Part shown: in pieces, positions 1-5,640 of the stretch | Position numbering within the stretch: the first letter of the stretch is position 1 | Layout of the letters: each line of letters starts with the position of its first letter | Assembly (NCBI GenBank): GCA_017646485.1 | Contig: JAGCML010000328.1 | Location: forward strand, 1 to 5,976 | Direction: 5' to 3' | From: Kiritimatiellia bacterium | GTDB lineage: Bacteria; Verrucomicrobiota; Kiritimatiellia; RFP12; DVOR01 | Length of the DNA: 5,976 nt | Translations under genes and position numbers: made by a program | Notes under the pieces: generated by a model | Seen by the model: the letters and a program-made list of their open reading frames with translations, nothing else | Database searches by the model: none | What the model was told of the DNA's origin: nothing

Positions 1-77
1 CGATTAAGTGGTATCGTAAGGCTGCAGTATGTGGGAGTACAAAGGCGAGGGAGCGCTTAGAAGCATTGCAGGCGTAA
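1..77 (+). CDS. Sel1-repeat protein, C-terminal end only (partial)
   Basis: Frame 3 reads without interruption from the left edge to a TAA at 75-77 and gives 24 residues beginning IKWYRKAA and ending ERLEALQA. The pattern (x)IKWYRKAAxxGxxKAxxxLExL matches the helix pair of a Sel1-like repeat (a TPR relative, typically KWYRKAAEQGNAxAQxxLG). Such proteins are usually secreted or periplasmic helical scaffolds for protein-protein contacts. Only the last repeat is visible, so total length, signal peptide and specific role cannot be given. The repeat family is inferred from a short match. The gene is convergent with the esterase gene on the other strand. Confidence 0.7.
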   Translation, partial: IKWYRKAAVCGSTKARERLEALQA

Positions 78-87
78 GCGTCCTTTT
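50..87 (+). terminator. candidate intrinsic terminator overlapping the Sel1-gene stop codon
   Basis: Bases 50-59 (GGAGCGCTTA) pair with 75-83 (TAAGCGTCC), giving nine base pairs with a single bulged G at 53 and a 15-nt loop. TTTT follows at 84-87, and more T-rich runs follow to about 110. The stop codon TAA forms the first bases of the descending arm. The orientation and position suit the end of the Sel1-repeat gene. The bulge, large loop and short T tract keep confidence moderate. Confidence 0.4.
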
Positions 88-206
88 CAAGGTTGGTCTT
101 TTCCCTTTTAACGTGGGGGAAAGATGGGACACCTTGCAGGAGAATGGGACGTTTGAGTCAGTTCATCTCTATAAAACCCTTCGCTTTTTCACCCTTTTAT
201 CTCTTA
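78..206. other. non-coding convergent intergenic stretch
   Basis: This lies between the end of the Sel1-repeat gene and the terminator of the leftward esterase gene. It is rich in T and CCCTT-like runs on the plus strand. An imperfect hairpin can be drawn (96-105 with 116-125, including G-T pairs), but it has no T tract. I see no convincing reading frame, promoter or RNA gene here. Confidence 0.5.
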
Positions 207-248
207 CGAAAACAAAGACCGTTCGTCTCTTTAAGGGGACGAACGGTC
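207..248 (-). terminator. intrinsic terminator of the esterase (hemB-esterase) transcript
   Basis: Bases 217-227 (GACCGTTCGTC) and 238-248 (GACGAACGGTC) form a perfect 11-bp inverted repeat around a 10-nt loop. Read on the minus strand, the stem is followed by TTTGTTTTCG (216-207), a good U tract. Read on the plus strand, the sequence after the stem is not T-rich, so it acts mainly leftward. It begins 25 nt past the esterase stop codon, where a Rho-independent terminator would be expected. Confidence 0.85.
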
Positions 249-272
249 GACTTGTAAGGGTGGCACAGCGGC

Positions 273-992
273 TTATTTTGTGGGGGTGGCCATGAATTCT
301 TTGGCGAGCGCTTCACCCCAGAGGCGGTATCCTTCTTTATTCGGATGGAGCAAGTCGGGCAAGAGATCACGACGTAAGGTGTGTCCATCGGGAGCAAGGT
401 AACATGCAGAGACATCTCTGCAGATGACTTTATCGCCATCGGCAAGGGTGGGGATTAGGGCATTGATTTTGTTGTTAATCTGGCGCTTGATGTCATTGCC
501 ATCGGCTCCGCGGGGGAAGATATTGAGCACCATAATCTTGGCTTCTGGACAGTGTTTGCGCAGGGTGTCAACGATGAGGCGAATGCCTTCAAAGGTTTGT
601 TCATAGGGCGCATTGGGATTGTGGCCCGTATTGTTGGTGCCAATCATCAGCATGATGCGTTTGGGCGCAACGGTCTGCCAGTTGATACGCTGGATGCGCC
701 AGAGCACATCTTGTGTTTTATCTCCACTAAAGCCAAGATTGAGCGCCTCTCCAAAGAATTCCTTCTGCAAATCGGGGGCCCATTCATCCCAAAAGTGGGT
801 GATGGAGTCGCCAATTAAGACGGTATCGTGTTGGCACTGGGCTTGGCGTTCTTTCTGCTCTAAACGTTGTTTCCACCATGTTTCATTCAGGCGATGGGTA
901 GGGGTGGTCGCAGGGTTCAGCGGTTCGGGTGTTTGATTGGCAAAGAGGCCGAACGAGAGGGAAAGTAAGAGGGCAAGTAGCGTGCATTTCAT
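273..992 (-). CDS. secreted SGNH/GDSL-family esterase (PAF-acetylhydrolase-like)
   Basis: This 239-residue SGNH hydrolase cleaves ester bonds, and the natural substrate is unknown. Residues 1-18 form a Sec signal peptide (MK start, hydrophobic LLALLLSLSFGL, likely cut after FA18), so the enzyme should be exported. Visible motifs: block I IGDSI with nucleophile Ser63, block II GFSGDKT with Gly90, block III GTNN with Asn120, and block V DLLHPN with Asp213 and His216. All four SGNH residues are present, so it should be active. The family resembles the alpha subunits of platelet-activating factor acetylhydrolase Ib. In bacteria such proteins often deacetylate glycans, which is a possibility here and not shown. 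The ATG at 992 is supported by AAGGA at 1003-1007, 10 nt upstream, and by the signal peptide. It lies 46 nt downstream of hemB with no obvious promoter between, so it is probably cotranscribed. A strong terminator follows it. Confidence 0.92.
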   Translation of the reverse strand: MKCTLLALLLSLSFGLFANQTPEPLNPATTPTHRLNETWWKQRLEQKERQAQCQHDTVLIGDSITHFWDEWAPDLQKEFFGEALNLGFSGDKTQDVLWRIQRINWQTVAPKRIMLMIGTNNTGHNPNAPYEQTFEGIRLIVDTLRKHCPEAKIMVLNIFPRGADGNDIKRQINNKINALIPTLADGDKVICRDVSACYLAPDGHTLRRDLLPDLLHPNKEGYRLWGEALAKEFMATPTK

Positions 993-1038
993 TGTCGTGT
1001 AATCCTTTTATTGGGAAGGTTGTGCTTGAGACGAGGGA

Positions 1039-2040
1039 TTAGGCTTTTCCGAAGAAGCGTTCGTATTCGGAGGCCCAATAGGAGATAATGAGGTCGGCAC
1101 CTGCACGAACAATGCCCATGGTGCTTTCACGCACAAGTTCATCTAAGTCACCCCAACCCTGTCGGGCGGTAGCGATGAGCATCGAGTATTCGCCACTCAC
1201 ATTATACGCGGCCACAGGCAAGAGGGTGCGTTGGCGAAGGGTTTGAATCATGTCTAAATAGAAGAGCGCAGGCTTGACCATGAGAATGTCAGCGCCTTCT
1301 GCTTCGTCCAAGACGGATTCCATGATTGCATTACGTGGATTGGCATAGGAGGCTTGATAGCCTTTACGATCTGCTGGCATCCCTGGACGCAGTTGCGGGG
1401 CACTGCCTTCGGCATCGCGAAAAGGTCCATAACACGCAGAGGCAAACTTGGTGGAGTAGGCCATGAGGAGCGTTTGCTTAAAATCGTTTTCGGAGAGCGC
1501 TTCACGAATAACGGCAATCTGCCCATCCATCATTGCCGAGGGTGCAACAATGTCTGCGCCGGCTGCAGCATGGGAGAGGGCAACCTTCGCCAAACATTCG
1601 CAGGCCGCATCATTGTCTAATGAACCATCTGCACAAAGCGGTGCACAGTGGCCGTGGTCGGTATAAGCGCAGAGGCAGACATCGGTAATGATGGTTAATT
1701 GGGGAAAGGCTTGCTTGAGGAGGCGAACGGCCTGTTGCACGGCACCATGGTCATTCCAAGCCTGTGAGCCGCCATTGTCCTTATGCCCATCCGTTTGGCC
1801 AAAGAGGAGGACGGAGCCAATGCCTTGTTTGACCACCTTTTCCACCGCTTTGACTAATTGGTCTGGCGAATAGCGATATTGTCCAGGCATGGAGGCAATT
1901 GCTTCCTTAATGTTTTGCCCAGGGACAACAAAGGTCGGCCAACACCATTTGGCGGGTGCTGGAATCTCAAGGTCAAACATAGCGCGGATGCCTGCAGTTT
2001 TGCGCAGACGACTTAATCGAAGGTCTGGAAAGGTGTTCAT
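1039..2040 (-). CDS. hemB: porphobilinogen synthase (delta-aminolevulinic acid dehydratase)
   Basis: This enzyme condenses two 5-aminolevulinate molecules to porphobilinogen, the first pyrrole of heme, siroheme and corrinoid synthesis, in the cytoplasm. At 333 residues it is close to the usual 320-340. Schiff-base lysines are Lys198 (YSTKFAS) and Lys256 (MVKPAL). The metal site DVCLCAYTDHGHC supplies Cys122, Cys124 and Cys132, so it is the zinc-dependent type; magnesium-type enzymes have Asp or Ala there. Also present are SAMMDGQ (168-174), GPFRDAEGSA (205-214), DRKGYQ (224-229) and VSGEYSM (281-287). A short extra segment, RPGMPA (218-223), precedes DRKGYQ compared with the E. coli protein as I recall it. 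The ATG at 2040 is the only good start: a stop lies in frame at 2059-2061 and the N-terminus (RLRKTAGIRAMF) aligns with the family. No Shine-Dalgarno sequence precedes it. No other heme gene is visible in the window. Confidence 0.97.
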   Translation of the reverse strand: MNTFPDLRLSRLRKTAGIRAMFDLEIPAPAKWCWPTFVVPGQNIKEAIASMPGQYRYSPDQLVKAVEKVVKQGIGSVLLFGQTDGHKDNGGSQAWNDHGAVQQAVRLLKQAFPQLTIITDVCLCAYTDHGHCAPLCADGSLDNDAACECLAKVALSHAAAGADIVAPSAMMDGQIAVIREALSENDFKQTLLMAYSTKFASACYGPFRDAEGSAPQLRPGMPADRKGYQASYANPRNAIMESVLDEAEGADILMVKPALFYLDMIQTLRQRTLLPVAAYNVSGEYSMLIATARQGWGDLDELVRESTMGIVRAGADLIISYWASEYERFFGKA

Positions 2041-2055
2041 GGGGAAATTATAGCA
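2041..2055 (-). promoter_or_regulatory. hemB extended -10 promoter abutting the ATG (leaderless mRNA predicted)
   Basis: On the minus strand 2055-2047 reads TGCTATAAT, a perfect -10 hexamer (2052-2047) with the TGn extension. Only TTCCCC (2046-2041) separates it from the ATG at 2040. Transcription normally starts about 6-8 nt beyond the hexamer, so the first transcribed base should fall on or within a base or two of the A of the start codon. No good -35 hexamer is seen 16-18 bp upstream, which is tolerable for an extended -10. No Shine-Dalgarno sequence exists, consistent with a leaderless message. Confidence 0.6.
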
Positions 2056-2117
2056 TGTCTACGGCATTAAACAGTGTGGGAGTGCTTTTTTGCGTGACGG
2101 TGATACAGAGAGTATTA

Positions 2118-2126
2118 TGGTATAAT
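2118..2126 (+). promoter_or_regulatory. hydA extended -10 promoter element
   Basis: TGG TATAAT gives a consensus -10 hexamer at 2121-2126 with an upstream TGn extension, predicting a transcription start near 2133 and a leader of about 50 nt. The -35 region is weak. GTGATA (2100-2105) matches four of six positions but at a short 15-bp spacing. An overlapping alternative pairs TTGCGT (2090-2095) with TATTAT (2113-2118) at 17 bp. It drives the hydrogenase gene and lies back-to-back with the hemB promoter. Confidence 0.55.
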
Positions 2127-2172
2127 GCACGTCAGATTTTGACCTTTGGGGTGATGAGTTGTAACAAACTAT

Positions 2173-2177
2173 AGGGA
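2173..2177 (+). promoter_or_regulatory. ribosome binding site of hydA
   Basis: AGGGA lies six bases before the ATG at 2184. It favours that start over the in-frame ATG at 2193, which has only AAGAG directly against it. Either start keeps the twin-arginine motif. Confidence 0.5.
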
Positions 2178-2183
2178 AATCGC

Positions 2184-3656
2184 ATGCAAGAGATGACGCG
2201 TCGAGAATGGTTACGCATGATGGGGGCCGCAGGGCTATTTCCCTTCTTTTCCAATTTCCTTCAAAGTGACGAACCCACGTCTGATTTGAGTGCTTCAATT
2301 CATATTCCGATTGATCCGAATAATCCCGCAATTGTGTTTGATCAAAGTAAGTGTGTTTACTGTGGGGCTTGCCGGCGTGTTTGCCGTCGCATGATGTCTG
2401 TTGATGGGTTTTATGATTTTAAGAAGACGGGGAACCAACCGATTTGTATTCACTGTGGTCAGTGTTCTACCGTGTGTGAAGGCGAAGCGATTGTCATGCG
2501 TCCAGAATGGCAGGCCGTAAAAGCGGCAAAGGCCGCTGGAAAGACGGTTGTGGTCTCGCTTTCACCAGCGGTGCGTGTGGCGGTTTCGGAGGCCTTTGGT
2601 CAGCCTGCGGGCACCTTCTGTGAGGGTGAAGTGATTGCTGCTTTACGTGCGTTAGGTGCAGACTATGTCTTAGATGTGAGCTTTGGGGCAGACCTTACCA
2701 TTATTGAAGAGGCGAAGGAATTAGTGGAGCGCTTAAAGCATCAGTCTGCGCCTTTGCCACAATTTACGAGTTGTTGTCCGGCATGGGTGGAGTTCTGCGA
2801 GACCTATTTCCCTCACTATCTTCCCAATGTCTCCATCGCGAAAAGTCCCATTGCGATGCAGGGTGTGGTCGTTAAAACCTTCTTCGCAAAACAGAAGGGA
2901 TTGGATCCAAAAAATATCTTTAATGTCGCCTTGACGCCCTGTTCGGCGAAGAAGTTTGAGATTCGTCGACCTGAGTTTGAGGTGGAGGGCATGCGTGGCA
3001 TGGATGCCATCGTCACCGTGCGTGAACTGGCAGATTGGATACGCGCAGAAAAGGTGGACTATGAAAACCTTTCGCCCTCCAGTTATGACTCATTACTGGG
3101 CGAAGCGAGTAGCGCCGGCATCATTTTCGGTAATACGGGCGGTGTGGCAGAGGCAATTCTGCGGACGGCATACTATTTTTATAATGGAACGAATCCGCCG
3201 AATGAATTTTTGCAATTTTCGGCTGTACGTGGTTTGTTGGGTACGGAGACGCAACGTCCAGGCGGCTTGAAATGCGCTACAGCAGTTTTTTCAGAGACCT
3301 GTTCAATTAAGGTCTTGGTGGTGCAAGGATGCGCACATGCACGAGAGGTCTTGGAGCAACTTCAAGCGGGGACGATTGAAGCGGACTTGATTGAAGTGAT
3401 GGCCTGTGAAGGTGGATGCGTCGGTGGTGCTGGGTTGCCTCGCGCCAAGACGATTCCTTATTTGACGCGTGCGATGCGTCAGGCACGTATTGAGGCGCTT
3501 TATGCGCGTGGAGATGCTGCGCCGTTGCACTTGGCACATGAAAATCCGATTGCAAAACAATTTTATGCACAGACCATTGGGGAGATGGAAATGCGTAAAG
3601 GCGCCCCACTGTTGCAGACGTCTTATGCCTCGCGTGCGGCAGATTTGGGTGAATAA
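2184..3656 (+). CDS. hydA: single-chain [FeFe]-hydrogenase with Tat-like leader and two-[4Fe-4S] ferredoxin domain
   Basis: This 490-residue enzyme reversibly reduces protons to H2. Residues 5-11 (TRREWLR) match a twin-arginine motif with Arg6-Arg7. A hydrophobic stretch follows (MMGAAGLFPFF, 12-22), so Tat export is possible. The ferredoxin domain binds two [4Fe-4S] clusters through Cys57/60/63/67 and Cys88/91/94/98. H-cluster motifs are L1 TSCCPAW (195-201), L2 TPCSAKKFE (251-259) and L3 VMACEGGCVGGAGLP (405-419). The cluster ligands are Cys198, Cys253, Cys408 and bridging Cys412. Cys197, Glu176, Glu179, Arg183 and Ser217 match the proton path of Clostridium pasteurianum CpI, as recalled from memory, so catalysis is likely. 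Thr251 and Glu409 replace the usual Met and Pro. The tail (about 430-485, NPIAKQFYAQ to LLQTSYASR) resembles the small-subunit domain, so this is the one-chain form. There is no extra N-terminal [2Fe-2S] domain. No HydE, HydF, HydG or electron partner lies nearby. Group A versus B is unresolved. Confidence 0.96.
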   Translation: MQEMTRREWLRMMGAAGLFPFFSNFLQSDEPTSDLSASIHIPIDPNNPAIVFDQSKCVYCGACRRVCRRMMSVDGFYDFKKTGNQPICIHCGQCSTVCEGEAIVMRPEWQAVKAAKAAGKTVVVSLSPAVRVAVSEAFGQPAGTFCEGEVIAALRALGADYVLDVSFGADLTIIEEAKELVERLKHQSAPLPQFTSCCPAWVEFCETYFPHYLPNVSIAKSPIAMQGVVVKTFFAKQKGLDPKNIFNVALTPCSAKKFEIRRPEFEVEGMRGMDAIVTVRELADWIRAEKVDYENLSPSSYDSLLGEASSAGIIFGNTGGVAEAILRTAYYFYNGTNPPNEFLQFSAVRGLLGTETQRPGGLKCATAVFSETCSIKVLVVQGCAHAREVLEQLQAGTIEADLIEVMACEGGCVGGAGLPRAKTIPYLTRAMRQARIEALYARGDAAPLHLAHENPIAKQFYAQTIGEMEMRKGAPLLQTSYASRAADLGE

Positions 3657-3712
3657 AACCGAATGGTGTGCACGCTCGTGTGACCTTGCATGGCACATTT
3701 TAGGCTTTAGAT

Positions 3713-4477
3713 TTAGGGATTGAGCGGTCGGGCTAAGGCGAGGACATAGACCGCCTCTGCGCCGGCTGTGCGTAAGCGTTCTGCGCAGGCATTACAGGTG
3801 GCGCCAGTGGTTACGACGTCATCGACTAAGAGGATTGTTTTTCCCGTTAAATCAATGTTGCGTGCGAGACGATAGGCACGTTTCGCATTCTGCAAGCGTT
3901 CGGTGCGATGTAATCGGGTTTGTGAAATCACGTTGGTGCGGACGCGTTTTAGGGCATGCTTCAGAACGGGAAGCTGGAGGTGGCGAGCGAGGTAGGCGGT
4001 GAGGAGTTCGGTTTGGTTATAACCGCGTTTGCGACGTTTGGCGCGTTGCATTGGGACGGGAATAATGGCATCAATCTGAATGCCTGCGCCTTGGATGCGT
4101 TCGAGGTAGGTGGCTAAAAGATAACGGCCTAAGTCTTCCGCAAGCCAGAGTCCTTTTCGATATTTGAAGGTGTGGATGAGGTCACGAAAGGCATGTTCGT
4201 AACGTGCCACAATAAAGGTGCGATTGATGGCGGGCGGATGGCGAAGGCAATCAGAACAAGTGAAGTCTTCGCCCTCTAAAAGGGTGGATTCAACGCCACA
4301 CCGAATGCAAGCGGGATTGCGATGTAAGGAGAGGCGTTCCAAACAGTTTGTGCAAATGTATCCCTCATCGCCTGCAGGTTTATGGCAGAAGTAGCAGTCG
4401 CGTGGATAACAGAGATCCAAGAGGGTTTGATAACACGCCGTTAAAAAGCGCCAAAGCTTTAGAGGGAGATGCCACAT
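3713..4477 (-). CDS. comF: ComF-family phosphoribosyltransferase-like protein
   Basis: This 254-residue ComF/GntX-type protein is linked in naturally transformable bacteria to uptake of single-stranded DNA. It is also widespread in species not known to be competent, so its job here is uncertain. The N-terminal zinc-finger region has CxxC pairs at Cys28/31, Cys42/45, Cys57/60 and Cys74/77. The C-terminal type I phosphoribosyltransferase domain carries KRRKRGYNQTELL (147-159) and the PRPP loop VDDVVTTGAT (218-227). Length and motif order are normal, so it appears intact. The ATG at 4477 lies inside the end of the upstream CHR gene (19-nt overlap). No Shine-Dalgarno sequence is visible, which suggests translational coupling. 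It is the last gene of the leftward array and converges with hydA across a 56-nt gap. No other competence gene is in view. Confidence 0.93.
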   Translation of the reverse strand: MWHLPLKLWRFLTACYQTLLDLCYPRDCYFCHKPAGDEGYICTNCLERLSLHRNPACIRCGVESTLLEGEDFTCSDCLRHPPAINRTFIVARYEHAFRDLIHTFKYRKGLWLAEDLGRYLLATYLERIQGAGIQIDAIIPVPMQRAKRRKRGYNQTELLTAYLARHLQLPVLKHALKRVRTNVISQTRLHRTERLQNAKRAYRLARNIDLTGKTILLVDDVVTTGATCNACAERLRTAGAEAVYVLALARPLNP

Positions 4478-5013
4478 AATTGCAGTGCCAGACCTGCGAC
4501 TGCTCCGCAGAGAATCAAAGTGATTGCACCCAGTTTAAAGACGCGTGTTAAGGTGAAGAGTGCAATGGACAAGGCGATTGCAACGAGATTCATTTCGCCA
4601 GCATCTTTGAAAAAACTGTGACTAATCAGCGAAAAAGCGGCTACACCGAGCAATCCCACAACAGCAGGCTTCGCACCTTGCAATGCGGATTTGGTCGTCC
4701 AGTGCCCTAATACGCGAGTGGCAGCACCTGCAATGAGTAAAATGATAATGACAGAGGGGAGCACGACGCCGACCGTTGCGCAAAGGCTGCCTAAGAAGCC
4801 TGCCGTGGTAATGCCGCAGAAGGTTGAGATATTGACCGCAAACGGCCCAGGCGTACTTTCTGCAATGCCCACAAATTCCGCAAATTGTTCAATGGTCATC
4901 CAACCATGATGATCAATGACCTCCGCTTGAATCAACGGAATCATGGCATAGCCACCGCCTAAAGTGAAGAGCCCAATCTTGAAGAACGTTAGGAAAAGCG
5001 TCAGGTAAATCAT
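4459..5013 (-). CDS. CHR-family (chromate transporter) protein, second of a pair
   Basis: This 184-residue membrane protein has one CHR domain, the short-chain form in which two separate genes replace the usual duplicated ChrA. Signature segments are FKIGLFTLGGGYAMIPL (11-27), GIAESTPGPFAVN (49-61) and a Pro-Ser in the next membrane span (86-87). Further hydrophobic spans lie at about 62-98, 117-131, 141-156 and 161-182. Family members are annotated as chromate/sulfate antiporters, but few short-chain pairs have been tested, so the substrate is uncertain. The ATG at 5013 overlaps the upstream CHR stop by ATGA and has a strong ribosome site (AAGGAG). The two proteins therefore should be made together and probably form a heteromer. 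Confidence 0.93.
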   Translation of the reverse strand: MIYLTLFLTFFKIGLFTLGGGYAMIPLIQAEVIDHHGWMTIEQFAEFVGIAESTPGPFAVNISTFCGITTAGFLGSLCATVGVVLPSVIIILLIAGAATRVLGHWTTKSALQGAKPAVVGLLGVAAFSLISHSFFKDAGEMNLVAIALSIALFTLTRVFKLGAITLILCGAVAGLALQLCGISL

Positions 5014-5630
5014 GGCGTTTCTCCTTGTTTGGGCAAGAGGTAGCGTGGGCGAATGCCATGCCAGAGCAACCCAATCAGCAGTGCTCCGAGAATAACATAG
5101 AAGGCATTAATAGAGGGGAAAGCGGTGAGATAAAAGGCGCCAGCGAGCATGATGCTATTAAACCAGGAGCGCTTTAACTTCGTCCACATGCGTAAGCAGG
5201 CCTGAAGAATGAGGACGATCGCCGCGATGCGAATACCGCTAAGTGCAGCTGCTACCCAAATATTGTCACGTAAGGAGAGATAGCAACCACTAATAAGGAC
5301 AATAATGAGCCAAGCAGGGAAGACTAAGGCTAAGACTGCAACAAGACTTCCCGTGATGCCTGCCAGTTTATAGCCGATAAAGGTGGCGGTGTTGACTGCG
5401 ATTGGGCCAGGCGTGCTTTCGCCAATCGCAATTAAGTCCATTAAATCTTCGGCACTCATCCATTTGCGACGATGGACAATCTCATCTTCCATCAATGCAA
5501 TAATGGCATAACCGCCACCGAAGGTTAATGCGCCAAACTTCCCGAAGACCAGGATTAAGGTGAGCAACTTTCGGAGGAGGGAGGACTCCTCCGAAGTAGA
5601 AGCGATAGGTGTTTCGGGAAGTTGGGGCAT
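5010..5630 (-). CDS. CHR-family (chromate transporter) protein, first of a pair
   Basis: This protein of 206 residues from the chosen ATG is a second short-chain CHR protein, paralogous to its downstream partner. A polar leader of about 20 residues (MPQLPETPIASTSEE) precedes FGALTFGGGYAIIALMEDE (32-50), IGESTPGPIAVN (69-80) and Pro105 in the next span. Hydrophobic spans continue at about 82-119, 125-146, 158-170 and 175-191. It presumably forms one transporter with the next gene; the transported anion is unproven. The start is uncertain. The ATG at 5630 leaves a 10-nt gap after the malic enzyme stop but lacks a Shine-Dalgarno sequence. A TTG at 5657 has GAAGG six bases upstream, adds nine residues (MTQASKRHT) and would overlap the malic enzyme gene by 17 nt. 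Confidence 0.92.
   Translation of the reverse strand: MPQLPETPIASTSEESSLLRKLLTLILVFGKFGALTFGGGYAIIALMEDEIVHRRKWMSAEDLMDLIAIGESTPGPIAVNTATFIGYKLAGITGSLVAVLALVFPAWLIIVLISGCYLSLRDNIWVAAALSGIRIAAIVLILQACLRMWTKLKRSWFNSIMLAGAFYLTAFPSINAFYVILGALLIGLLWHGIRPRYLLPKQGETP
5021..5026 (-). promoter_or_regulatory. ribosome binding site of the second CHR gene
   Basis: AAGGAG on the minus strand lies seven bases before the ATG at 5013, inside the final codons of the preceding CHR gene. It is the strongest Shine-Dalgarno sequence in the leftward array and fixes the start of this gene. Confidence 0.75.
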
Positions 5631-5640
5631 GGTGTGTCGC

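Noticed and set aside
96..125. Imperfect hairpin (GTCTTTTCCC with GGGGAAAGAT).
   Set aside because: It has no T tract on either strand and needs two G-T pairs; it is probably a chance result of purine/pyrimidine runs.
153..175. Promoter-like TTGAGT (153-158) and TATAAA (170-175) in the left intergenic region, which could start a small RNA ending at the 217-248 hairpin.
   Set aside because: The spacing is only 11 bp, and the hairpin has no T tract on the plus strand, so neither start nor end is supported.
29..295. Plus-strand 88-codon open frame through the left intergenic region.
   Set aside because: It lies in a different frame from the Sel1-repeat ending, has no ribosome site, runs through the terminator hairpin and resembles no known protein.
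1534..1557. HemB motif SAMMDGQ looks altered compared with the SDMMDGR form seen in many HemB proteins.
   Set aside because: The E. coli-type zinc enzyme, as I recall it, also has Ala and Gln at these positions, so this is normal family variation.
3303..3698. Long minus-strand open frames antisense to the 3' part of hydA.
   Set aside because: Their translations are rich in Arg, His and Ser, show no domain and have no ribosome site; they are shadows of the hydA reading frame.
3665..3701. Possible terminator between convergent hydA and comF: TGTGC (3667-3671) and GCACA (3693-3697) followed by TTTT.
   Set aside because: The stem is only five strong pairs with a loop of about 21 nt, and extending it uses G-T pairs that consume the T tract. 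It is too weak to annotate.
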